Shown here one piece after another: positions 1 through 7,497 of a DNA stretch of 13,510 nt. Origin of the DNA: Acidobacteriota bacterium. GTDB taxonomy: Bacteria; Acidobacteriota; Terriglobia; UBA7540. Numbering within the stretch: position 1 is the first letter of the stretch; every line of letters starts with the position of its first letter. The stretch is from the NCBI GenBank assembly GCA_021828245.1, contig JAKASC010000039.1, positions 1-13,510 on the forward strand. The letters are read 5' to 3'. The position numbers and the translations under genes are program-made. The notes under the pieces are model-generated. The model saw only the letters and a list, made by a program, of their open reading frames with translations. It ran no database searches and was not told the DNA's origin.

Positions 1-5
1 GACCC

Positions 6-2973
6 CTATTTAGCCGGCCGTTTTGGGAGCTGGATTCCGACGCTATCTTGGAGCTTTTCGTCCGAGAAATCATACTCGCCGAGCAGGTTGAGGTGCCGCC
101 AAGCGGCTGCCGAGCCGTGAGCCACGGCATACAGAAATGCCTCTCGGTCGGCGGCGCCTTTGATCTCTTCCAGCTTCGGGGACAGGTAGAGATAATTCCA
201 GCAGATGATGCAGTTCTTGATGAGCCGCTTGCAGGCTTCCTCCATCTCCTGGTCTTCTCTCTCCGCCTGCAGAAACTCGCGCGGATTGCCGACCGAGACG
301 GCGCGCGTAAAGCGATGCACGTGCTCGATCCGGTCCATCTGTTTTTCAATGGCTTGCCTCAAGACCGGATCGTCAATGACCTGAAGGATGAACAGCGATT
401 TCGGGACTTGCTCGAAGGCCTTCAACGCCCGATAGATGGCGTGCTGTTTCGAGTAGGAGTTCAGCCGGCGGAACAGATCCGAGGCTGTCACTTCCTTCAG
501 CTTGATGGTGGCGATCATGCGCGGGATCTCGTCCCACTGCTGAATCACAATCTCGTCATCCGCATAGCCGGCGGGCCTGATCTTCCAGGCGGAACGGTCT
601 ACCCGTTTGTGGTTCCTGAAGATATAGAGCCTCTGGCGCGGAAGGTTTTTGAAGCGGGGTATATAGGAAAAGCCCAGCAGATGGCTCACGGCGAAGACCA
701 TTTCGCTGAAGACCGTCGAGTACCACAAGAGGTCGCGCTCGTCGCGGATGGTGTAGGCGGCCAAGCCCTGCTCCTTGCCAAAATATTTGAACGAGTAGTT
801 GGCGCTGAGGGAATCGACGCGCACCTCGAATTTCTGACCGTCGCTGGAAGTGTGTAACTGATCGGGCACGCGCCGCGCCAAGTTCGGTAATTCCAGCCGG
901 TCCATGAAGCGCACCACGCGATCACTGGATGCCTGGAGACCGTCCAGGGTGAAGTGCCAGTTCACAGTGTGCTCCACTTCCGCTTCGGTAACGCCGCGGG
1001 AGATGCGCATCATGCGGCGGAGACCGATTGCACCGCCGATCCCGATCACGCCCGCATAAATCGCCCCTTCTGAGGGCTTGCCATGGTGGTAGCGCTGCTG
1101 GGGATGTTGCAGTTCATCCACGAAGTGTGCGAAGCGGTTTACTGTGGCGAGGACTTCCACCAGCGGCACGACGCGGCGCTCGGGGAAGTATTGCTGTAAA
1201 GGTTCCGCGTCGGTCTCCTCCTGTTTGGGAGTAGTAATGGTGAAGCGCCCGTTCTTCTTGAATTTGATGTGAGGATTCTTTCCTTCGGCGATGTTCTGAT
1301 TGATAGTGAGATACTGCTGGTACAGGGCCTCGTCAAGTTCCTTGAGCGTCTTCCGTGGATCGACGAAGCCCTCCAACCCCGCGTGCTCGATGAGCTGCTG
1401 TTTATCGCGCTGCCGGCGGGCGCGGTTGATGAGGTAATCATGCAGGGGCGGGATTTGTAGGAATGTTCCAGATTCAGCGCGCCCGACTTGATCCCGCCCT
1501 GAATATGCAGGAAGAGCAGAGCCTTGTAGAGGGAGAAGCGGGATTTGCCATCCTTGTTGACTGCCGCCTGCTCCTCAGCGTCCAGGAAACTGATCGGGGC
1601 CGATTTATCGACCACGCCGTCTTTCGCTTTGAAATGCTCGATGGCGTCCACTAATTTGCGGATACCAGGGTCGCCCTGGAAGGTCAGTGCCTTGAGGATC
1701 GGGCTCACGCGATTCTGAATCCAGACCGATTTCGCCTCCAGGATTTTGTAATAGTCATCTTCGTCTAATTCTCTCACCAGCGACGCCTTCAGTTCGGAGA
1801 TCGGATCCTTCTCGAGCAGGCGGCGGGTTTCGCGCTGGACGAGCAACGTCCGAATGCAGTCCACTTTCTCGGCATCGCTGAGTGCCTGATCCTCGGTGAT
1901 ACTGCCGATGGTGGTGGGTGTCCCGACCAGCCCTTGTTCCAGGCCACCGAGCAGCATTTTCAGTACTTCCTGGCGCTGCTCGCGGCGGGCATAACACTGC
2001 TCCTTGTGCGCGCGAATCGCACCGTTGTGAAAGCTTCGCAGGCTGGCCAGCAGTGTGTCGACCAAATTGTCCTGGAGCCGGTAATCCTGGTGAGCGATAA
2101 AGGCGAGGAGGTGCAAATAGCGATCAGGGTCGTTGCGCCGAATGAGATGGAAGATCTTCGATCGGATCACATTCTCGGCGTAGTACCGGATGCCCTCTGG
2201 CTTCAGTGCGAGGGCTTGAAGGGCGCGACTCAGTTGAGTGTAAAGCCCATTCACCAGATCCAAATCCGCCACCCGTTCTCTGATCTTGGACGGTTTGGTG
2301 GACTGCGAGAGTTTCTTCATTAAGGTGAGTTTGTAGGGGCTGGTTCTGCCCGGGGTGTCCTGACCCTCGACCGGTTCTTGGGCCAGCCAATCGTCTAAAA
2401 CGCTCTGGGTATCTTCCGCCAGGGTCTGCGCGATGATCGCGGCGAGTTCCTGACTCCGCCGATTGATCGCCCCCAGGATCAGCTTCGTAAGCCGCGTGTA
2501 GCTGGGCACTTCGATTTTCTCGCGGATCAGGGTATCGACGCAGCGCCAGAAGATGACCTTGGGTTTGACTTCCGAGTGCACCATGTCGGCGATCTCTTGG
2601 AGCAGGAGGCGGGATGCCGCAGGGTCGACGACCCGGAAACCGTAGAACCTTCGGATCGTGATTTCGTGGAATTGGCGGATGCGCGCGCTGTAGCGGGCAA
2701 AGTCAAAGCTAAAATCCATCAGTTCGAGCTGTCGCGAAACGTACTCGATATCCCTCTGGTGAAAGGTGGTGGTAGAAAGAATCTCTTCGCGGCTTTGAAG
2801 TAGCCTGCGCTCAATAGGAACCCGAGGCGGTGGATTGGGGTGCGAAGATTTCCCGCCAAACGGCTCAACCCAGTGGAAAAATCAAAATAGTGCTTCCGTT
2901 CGACATTGTTGAATATCGGAGGTGAGTCGAACGCTTCACGTTCCACAGTGTTGAGAATATTCATTCTGGGCAT
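6..2973 (-). pseudogene. tnpA: Tn3-family transposase (TnpA), full length but broken by two frameshifts
   Basis: This is a Tn3-family DDE transposase, which cuts and joins transposon ends during replicative transposition. The frames together give about 988 residues, the usual length for the family. The N-terminal DNA-binding part (DUF4158-like) starts at ATG 2973 with MPRMNIL, and a GGAG at 2984-2981 sits 7 bases upstream of it. The protein then changes frame near 2761, where FFLPPPF should continue into HQRDIEYV. It changes again at 1445-1448, where LNLEHSYKSRP should continue into LHDYLINRARR. Both breaks are explained by one missing C in a short C run. The C-terminal part carries family hallmarks: TSSDGQKF, LLGFSYIPRFKNLP, NCIICWNYLYLS and NLLGEYDFSDEKL. 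The stop is at 6-8, so the left terminal repeat lies outside the window. No resolvase is visible. The gene is either decayed or affected by base-call errors. The family call is confident. Confidence 0.92.
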
Positions 2974-3372
2974 GACGAGTCTCCGGCGTAGCGGTTCAAA
3001 ACCGCCTATCTTACCGGGATTCCCAAAGAACGGCAGGCATCTTGTGGGCGAGACCGCAGGGGAGGGGTTGTGCTGCGTGGTGCGGACAGGGCTAATCCGT
3101 GAATGGCGGCAACAGGATTGAATTAATCCGCGGGGTCTCGCTTGCTTCTACTGGAGGGAGCTCGTCAGGCAAATTCGAGCAGCAGCCGTCGGATGTAAGC
3201 TGAAGGGGAAGGCTTGTCGCGGCAGGGTTACAGGTTGCGATGGCCCACCGCCACCAGATCAGCCACGGGCTCTCCCATCACCTCAGGGCTGTCGATTCGA
3301 CCGCGGCAAGACAGGCATTACGGGCAATTTCTATTTCGCATTTGGTACCTTTGTGCAAGTTGAACCGCCGTC
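2974..3372. other. Intergenic stretch between the Tn3 transposase and the AAA ATPase, no convincing gene
   Basis: I find no supported gene here. No clear 38-bp Tn3 terminal repeat ending in CCCC could be found to the right of the transposase start, so the right end of that transposon is undefined. One plus-strand frame is open from 3122 to about 3376. Its last part (3293-3370) reads like protein (TGNFYFAFGTFVQVEPP) and would run into the ATPase if one base were missing next to 3372. It has no recognised homology and no clear start, so I do not call it. Confidence 0.5.
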
Positions 3373-4494
3373 ATGCAGGGAATCTGGAACCTGCGGGATG
3401 AGTACAAGGCGACCGGCCGCACGCTGGTCCTGATGACGACGCCCGGGGCGGCGTTGCCGGTCGAGCTGGCTCAGGACGTATTGGTGCTCGACGAGCCTCT
3501 TCCCTCCGGGGAGGACTTGCAGATTATCATCCGCGATACCTTCCGGGCCGCTGAACTGAACGAGCCCGAGCCCGAGGTAATGACGCGGGCGACGGATGCG
3601 CTGGCAGGGTTAGCCGCCTTTCCGGCCGAGCAGGCCCTCGCCATGGCGCTCGTGAAAGGACAACTGGATACAGAGGACCTTTGGGAGCGTAAGCGCCGCT
3701 TTATCGAGCAGACTCCAGGCCTCAGCGTCTGGCGCGGGGGTGAGACGTTTGACGAACTCGGCGGCCTGCTGAACGTGAAATCTTTTATGAAGGCCGTTCT
3801 CGCCGGCGTGGATCCGCCCCGGGTGGTGGTCTTTATCGACGAGATCGAGAAGACTTTCGCCGGCACGGGAACGGACCTCTCCGGCGTGAAGACAGAAATG
3901 ACGGGCACGATGCTCACCTGGATGCAGGACCATGAGGCTGACGGCACGTTGTATCTGGGGCCGCCCGGAAGCGCTAAAAGCGCCACGGCCAAGGCTACGG
4001 GAAATACCGCGGGTATCCCGACCATCGCGTTCGATTTGACAGCGATGGAGAGCTCGCTCGTGGGAGCTTCGGGAGACCGTCGGCGGGCGGCGCTCAAGGT
4101 GGTGGAGGCGGTTTCGCAGGGACGAGCGCTGTTCATCGCCACCTGCAATTCGATTACGAGCCTGCCGCCTGAGCTGCGGCGGCGTTTCACGCTGGGCACA
4201 TTCTTCTTCGATCTGCCGACGCCGGAAGAGCGGGAAGCAATCTGGGCGATATATCTCGCGAAGTACGGAGTTTCGGGCGAATTGCCAGACGACGAAGGGT
4301 GGACCGGCGCCGAAATCAAGGAATGTTGCCGCAAAGCTTACCGCTTGAAGATGAGCTTGACGGAAGCGGCACACTACATCGTTCCAGTTTCGAAATCCGC
4401 AAGCGACCAGATCAAGTCGCTCCGCCAACAGGCGTCGGGAAGGTTCAACTCGAATTGGGAAATTAAGGGGCACTGTTCCGTTCCGATCCGTTAG
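3373..4494 (+). CDS. Ycf46-like AAA ATPase with Walker B placed before Walker A; 3' end replaced by IS sequence
   Basis: This is an AAA-type ATPase related to Ycf46-like proteins; its substrate is unknown. Residues 1-120 match the Ycf46 linker style (QGIWNLRDEY, DVLVLDEPLP), followed by FDELGGLLNVKSF (126-138). Walker B, VVVFIDEIEK, is at residues 151-160. Walker A, GPPGSAKS, comes after it at 196-203. Then follow IPTIAFDL, SSLVGAS, a sensor-1-like FIATCN (254-259) and LPPELRRRF with a candidate arginine finger (264-272). In ordinary AAA proteins the order is Walker A then Walker B, so the domain looks permuted. TGA at 3361 blocks any upstream extension in this frame, and relatives usually have more N-terminal sequence, so the protein is probably N-truncated. 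The last 15 or so codons, after ASGRF, read through the left end of the IS1380 element, so the natural C-terminus is lost. It may no longer function. Confidence 0.75.
   Translation: MQGIWNLRDEYKATGRTLVLMTTPGAALPVELAQDVLVLDEPLPSGEDLQIIIRDTFRAAELNEPEPEVMTRATDALAGLAAFPAEQALAMALVKGQLDTEDLWERKRRFIEQTPGLSVWRGGETFDELGGLLNVKSFMKAVLAGVDPPRVVVFIDEIEKTFAGTGTDLSGVKTEMTGTMLTWMQDHEADGTLYLGPPGSAKSATAKATGNTAGIPTIAFDLTAMESSLVGASGDRRRAALKVVEAVSQGRALFIATCNSITSLPPELRRRFTLGTFFFDLPTPEEREAIWAIYLAKYGVSGELPDDEGWTGAEIKECCRKAYRLKMSLTEAAHYIVPVSKSASDQIKSLRQQASGRFNSNWEIKGHCSVPIR
4448..4464 (+). repeat. Left terminal inverted repeat of the IS1380 element
   Basis: ACTCGAATTGGGAAATT matches the reverse complement of 5935-5951 (ACCCGAATTCGTAAGTT) at 13 of 17 positions, including an unbroken CGAATT. 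It lies 70 bases before the transposase start and coincides with the point where the ATPase protein stops looking like its family. Confidence 0.6.
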
Positions 4495-4534
4495 GTTGAA
4501 GTTGGTTAGACAAAATCAGCGGAGGAACAGGACA

Positions 4535-5891
4535 ATGCAACGCAAAGTTAGCTTACTTTGGGGTGGGAAGAAAGTGGTTTTGCGAGAAACGGCGCGGGCG
4601 GTGACGCCGTTCGGAGGGCTGAGGGTCTTCATCGAGTTTCTGGGAAAGGTCGGGTTTGCGGATCAGGGGCGGGAGCATGTGCCGGTGCATTTGAAGTCGC
4701 CCAATGCGATTCCTGCCGGGGAGACATTCACGGCGTTCGTGATGTCGGTGGTGGTTGGGGGGCGGCGGGTTGCGCACAGTTCGCTGTTGCGGGCGGGCCG
4801 TGGGCTGCATGTTCTGTTGGGGATGAAACGCTTCCCCACCGATGGGCCAATGCGCAACTTATTCAGGCGATTTAAGCAGGGGATGGTGGTTCGGTTCTAT
4901 GAGCCGATGTGGGTCTGGCCACTGGCGAGGTTGCCCAAGCGCGAGGGCGGCTACAGCCTGGAGCTGGACTCGACGGTGTTTGAGCGTTACGGGAAGCAGG
5001 AAGGGGTGAGAAAGGGCTATAACCCGAAGAAGCCGGGGCGAGGTTCACATCATCCATTGCTGGCGGTGCTGGGGGAAGCGCACTTCATTCTGCACGGCTG
5101 GCTGCGCAGCGGCACACTCGAGCCGACAGCGGGGTGGAGGAGTTTCTGAAAGAAGCGTTGGCGAAGTTGGAGAGCCGGGAGTGGATTCGCCGGGTGCGCG
5201 CTGAGGCGGGTTTTTTCGCCGAGGAGTTGCTGCGATACCTGGAAGATCAGAAGCTGGGCTACATCGGGGTGGCGCGGCTGACGCCTTGGTTAAGGCGGGA
5301 AGCGGCGCGGGTGACCGAGTGGCGCGAACTGGACGAGACCTACGCGGTGGGCGAGTTTCGATTGAAACTGCTGGGATGGGAGCGGGAGCGGCGCTTTGCG
5401 ATGGTGCGGGAGAAGATTCAGGAGAAGAAGTCTTCTCTAGGCCGCAAGCTGTTCGAGGTGCCCGGCTACACGTTTCGGATTTTCGTGACGAACCTGGAGG
5501 ATCAGCCGGAAGAAATCTGGCGCGACTACAACCAGCGGGCCTGTGGGGAACAGCGGATTGAGGAACTGAAATCCGACTTGGCCGCCGATGACTTCTGCCT
5601 GAAGGAATTCTTCGCCACCGAGGCGGCTTTTCTGAGCATTCTGATGCTGTTCAACCTGCTGGCCGAGTCCAGCGCGCCACCGCGATGACCGCTTACCGGC
5701 AACCTGCCACTCTGCGCGTGCAGGTCTTCCTGTGCGGAGCCATTCTGGGCCGCGCCGGGCATCGCCCGGTGTTGCATCTGTCCGAGACCTGGGGAGGTCT
5801 CAAAACGCGCAACCCGCTATTGGACAAACTCTTACTCTACGAAATCCCAACTTCACGCAAGTTGGAAATCCAAACGCAACTGGAGTCGTAA
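4535..5891 (+). pseudogene. IS1380-family transposase, two frameshifts and an altered catalytic residue
   Basis: This is the DDE transposase of the IS element. ATG 4535 is preferred because GGAGG at 4521-4525 sits 9 bases upstream. The gene occupies three consecutive frames: 4535 to about 5113, then to about 5667, then to the stop at 5889-5891. The joints are repaired by one extra A after 5113 (giving RSGNTRADSGVEEFL) and one extra T after 5667 (giving NLLAEFQRATAMTAYR). Family signatures are TPFGGL, LELDSTVFERYG with the first catalytic Asp, GYNPKKPGR, SHHPLLAVLGEA, YIGVARLTPWL, GRKLFEVPGYTFRIFVT, EIWRDYNQRA, EQRIEELKSD and, at the end, VFLCGAILGRAGHRPVLHLS. Where the family normally has RADSGF, this copy reads RAEAGF (codon 5203-5205), so the second catalytic Asp appears to be Glu. 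The copy is probably inactive. Confidence 0.88.
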
Positions 5892-5923
5892 CGGGCACCC
5901 TCGATGAGACCCAAACCGTCCAG

Positions 5924-5939
5924 AAGTTGAGTCCAACTT
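5924..5939. repeat. Hairpin at the right end of the IS1380 element
   Basis: AAGTTG-AGTC-CAACTT is a perfect 6-bp stem with a 4-base loop, 33 bases after the transposase stop and partly overlapping the right inverted repeat. It has no T tract, so it is not a clear intrinsic terminator. It may be a subterminal transposase-binding structure. Confidence 0.4.
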
Positions 5940-5951
5940 ACGAATTCGGGT
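5935..5951 (-). repeat. Right terminal inverted repeat of the IS1380 element
   Basis: The reverse complement, ACCCGAATTCGTAAGTT, matches the left repeat at 13 of 17 positions. The integrase-like reading frame becomes recognisable just beyond this repeat, which supports it as the IS edge. Confidence 0.6.
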
Positions 5952-6450
5952 CTATAACCCTTATGGAAAGACAAGAGCTGCCAAGTGCACGATTCCCATG
6001 ACTGAAACCGTATCAGAAATCCTCCGCCGTCGCGTGAACGGCACGTCAAGTAAGTACGTGTTCGAGTCTCCCCGCCGACCCGGTCGGCCAATCGGTTCCG
6101 TTCGGAAGTCCCACGACAATGCTGTCAATCGCGCGCAGATTGCTGACTATTTCCGCCTGTACGATTTACGGCACACGTACGGAACGCGCACGGCGGAGGC
6201 GGGCGTCGATTTGGCAACGCTTGCCGCTTTGATGGGCCACACTAAAATTCAAATGACGATGCACTACCTTCACCCTGCCGACCAACATAAACGCAGCGCC
6301 GCCAAGAAACTCGAAGCTCTCAGAGCGGCTCAGGCTTCACAGGTGCAGGCTCCCCCAACACCAAAGGAATCGCTTCCCAAGATTGTTCCTCAGAAGTTGC
6401 GCGCAGGCAGCAGACCGGTCAGATCCAAGGGCCGAGGGGTCGCGAAGTGA
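5950..6450 (+). pseudogene. Tyrosine recombinase (phage-type integrase), C-terminal catalytic part only
   Basis: Site-specific recombinases of this class join element and chromosome att sites through a tyrosine nucleophile. Visible parts are the beta-hairpin lysine region GKTRAAKCTIP (upstream of ATG 5998 and in frame with it), YDLRHTYGTR carrying the second catalytic Arg (with Tyr in place of the usual His of HxxR), LMGHT with the conserved His, and MTMHYLHP with the nucleophilic Tyr. The SAM-like DNA-binding domain and the first catalytic Arg are missing. An in-frame stop at 5929-5931, inside the IS end, closes the frame upstream. About 150 residues remain of the usual 350-400. A short product could start at ATG 5998 but should not be a working recombinase. 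It lies about 190 bases from the tRNA-Asp fragment, the place expected for the integrase that used that site. The C-terminal tail is Pro- and basic-rich. Confidence 0.85.
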
Positions 6451-6638
6451 ATGAGAAGCTGGCGACCGAAGATGCGGTAGATCGAGTTCTCAGTTTCAGG
6501 GGAGGAATAAACAAATGCAGGGATCGACATCAGGACGCATTCTCATCATCAAGGGCATGAGACGCAAAGTCGCTACATTTTCCGCTAGAGCACCTGCTGA
6601 TCGGGAGGTTCGCTATCGCTATAACTTATTGAAAAAGC
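6451..6638. other. Short gap between integrase fragment and tRNA scar
   Basis: No confident gene is present. A good Shine-Dalgarno (GGGGAGGAA, 6499-6507) precedes ATG 6515, and a 61-codon frame follows, but that frame runs straight through the antisense of the tRNA fragment. If a small gene was ever here, it has been cut and fused to unrelated sequence. Confidence 0.4.
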
Positions 6639-6688
6639 TGGCGGGGACGACGGGGCTCGAACCCGCGACCTCATGCGTGACAGGCATG
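6639..6688 (-). tRNA. tRNA-Asp(GTC) 3' fragment, probable attachment-site scar
   Basis: On the minus strand, 6688-6672 forms a perfect anticodon arm (CATGC-CTGTCAC-GCATG) with anticodon GTC at 6681-6679. The variable loop AGGTC, the T arm GCGGG-TTCGAGC-CCCGT (6666-6650), the acceptor strand CGTCCCC, discriminator G and encoded CCA (6641-6639) follow. The 5' half is absent: no GGGGACG acceptor strand or D arm lies beyond 6688. A fragment running exactly from the anticodon arm to the CCA is what remains when an element integrates into the 3' part of a tRNA gene. It is not a functional tRNA. Confidence 0.85.
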
Positions 6689-6768
6689 TCAGGAACATAG
6701 CCGGTGTTGATTCTAAAGGCCCTTGGCTGGCTGCTGATGGCCCATTTTACCCGGTATTCTCGTTACTT

Positions 6769-6789
6769 TGTGGCCCAGATGTGGCCCAG
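6769..6789. repeat. Tandem direct repeat, possible integrase arm-type sites
   Basis: TGTGGCCCAG occurs perfectly at 6769-6778 and 6780-6789, about one helical turn apart and about 80 bases from the tRNA scar. Short repeats near an attachment core are typical of arm-type recombinase or excisionase binding sites. The role is inferred from position only. Confidence 0.45.
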
Positions 6790-6851
6790 CGGTATGGAAG
6801 TCGAAGCTTCAAGTTCGGGTGTGAGATACCCGTTGTCAGTGCAGTTTGTGT

Positions 6852-6872
6852 CGGCCGGGTTCGAGCCGGCCG
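6852..6872. repeat. GC-rich hairpin
   Basis: CGGCCGG-GTTCGAG-CCGGCCG is a perfect 7-bp stem with a 7-base loop. The loop looks like a tRNA T loop but is in the wrong register to be one. No T run follows on either strand, so a standard terminator is unlikely. It lies 74 bases past the PIN stop on the transcript of the operon and could act as a 3' stability element. Confidence 0.4.
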
Positions 6873-6945
6873 CGGCTGCAATCGAACTCAAAGTGTTCCT
6901 GACCTTCGGCGGTACCCTACCACGATTCCTTTAATGTACTCGGAG

Positions 6946-7494
6946 CTATCCTTTCAGTAATTCATTCCACCAGCGTGACAATGGATCCGAATCTGGTGGA
7001 TGAAACCTGGCCCTTGCCTGTATCGACCGGACCACAGCGCTAACCTTGGCCAGGTCGTTTCCACCGGCCCATGCACGAACAATCTCAACAGTAGAGACTG
7101 TCAAAAGCCCCGAAATATTTTCTTCAATCACACGTCGAGTCTTCCGGTCGTCCGTGGCCAAGGCGAAATTGCGCGCCTGTGCGATTGCGAGGCTCATCGC
7201 TTCACCGTCCTCGAGCTCTGAGGCGTAATTCACGTAGAGACCTTCCTCGGTGGCTCCCTCGATATCGCAAGGCGTAAGAATCCCGGCCTCGAATAGGGGC
7301 GCGAGATTGATCGCTTCAGGCTGCGCGTCGGGCTCCCGGGGACGCAAATACAGGCTCTCGCGGGAAACAGCAGAGCAAATCAAACATGATGGTGCAATAA
7401 CATTCACAATCTCCGCTATTCGGTCGGTCGCCAGGAGGTTTATGAGAATGCAAGTATCAAGCACAGCGAGTCGCTCCGTAATCAAATGTGGCAA
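6946..7494 (-). CDS. PIN-domain nuclease, likely toxin of a toxin-antitoxin pair
   Basis: This 182-aa protein fits a PIN domain of the DUF3368-like kind; such proteins cut RNA using clustered acidic residues. Candidate metal-binding acids are Asp13 in VLDTCILINLL, Glu46 in VSRESLYL, Glu95/Asp96/Glu98 in ELEDGEAMSLA, and Asp115/Asp116 in ATDDRKTRR. It starts at TTG 7494, one sense codon after the TAG of the XRE-ImmA gene and in the same frame. GGAGGG at 7510-7505 inside that gene can serve as its ribosome site. No ATG lies before the first catalytic Asp, so TTG (or the GTG at the VLD) must be used. As the last gene of the operon with a weak start, it should be made at low level and coupled to its neighbour, as is common for toxins. 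Target unknown. Confidence 0.85.
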   Translation of the reverse strand: MPHLITERLAVLDTCILINLLATDRIAEIVNVIAPSCLICSAVSRESLYLRPREPDAQPEAINLAPLFEAGILTPCDIEGATEEGLYVNYASELEDGEAMSLAIAQARNFALATDDRKTRRVIEENISGLLTVSTVEIVRAWAGGNDLAKVSAVVRSIQARARFHPPDSDPLSRWWNELLKG

Positions 7495-7497
7495 CCC

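Larger units (their letters stand above)
4448..5951 (+). mobile_element. IS1380-family insertion sequence
   Basis: The element contains one transposase gene of the IS1380 family. It is bounded by imperfect inverted repeats at 4448-4464 and 5935-5951, which match at 13 of 17 positions. The length of about 1.5 kb fits the family. The exact ends are uncertain by a few bases. The 4-bp flanks are not identical (TCAA on the left, TCTA on the right with the ends taken at 4449 and 5950), so no clean target duplication is visible. On the left it interrupts the AAA ATPase; on the right it abuts an integrase fragment. Both breakpoints therefore fall inside unrelated genes. Confidence 0.75.
6690..6945. 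other. Gap between tRNA scar and PIN gene, holding small repeats only
   Basis: No supported gene is present. The open frames here have no domain signature and no good start. The stretch holds an 11-base-period direct repeat (6769-6789) and a strong hairpin (6852-6872). No T-rich terminator is seen downstream of the minus-strand operon. Confidence 0.5.

Noticed and set aside
48..857. Long plus-strand open frame (269 codons) opposite the Tn3 transposase
   Set aside because: It is antisense to a clear transposase and has no domain signature; such frames are common opposite GC-rich genes.
3127..3170. GGGGTCTCG at 3132-3140 as a Tn3 terminal repeat
   Set aside because: It points the wrong way for the right end of an element whose transposase lies to the left, and it does not continue into a recognisable 38-bp repeat.
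3122..3376. Open plus frame upstream of the ATPase that might be its lost N-terminal part
   Set aside because: The last 25 codons look plausible and one missing base would join it to the ATPase, but the upstream half is low-complexity (PPPPDQPRALP), has no start and matches no family I know.
3471..4473. Two 287-codon minus-strand frames opposite the AAA ATPase
   Set aside because: Both are Arg/Ser-rich shadow translations of the ATPase codons. The plus strand carries coherent AAA motifs.
6515..6700. 61-codon frame with a good ribosome site containing TTGLEPATSCVTG
   Set aside because: That peptide is the well-known spurious translation of the antisense of a tRNA 3' end, which is exactly what lies at 6639-6688.
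6855..6875. T-arm-like GGGTTCGAGCC suggesting a second tRNA
   Set aside because: The stem leaves a 7-base loop starting with G rather than TTC in the right register, and no anticodon arm is in position.
6704..6960. Two overlapping plus frames after the tRNA scar
   Set aside because: No domain, no ribosome site, and they cover repeats and a hairpin; they end at the PIN gene end.
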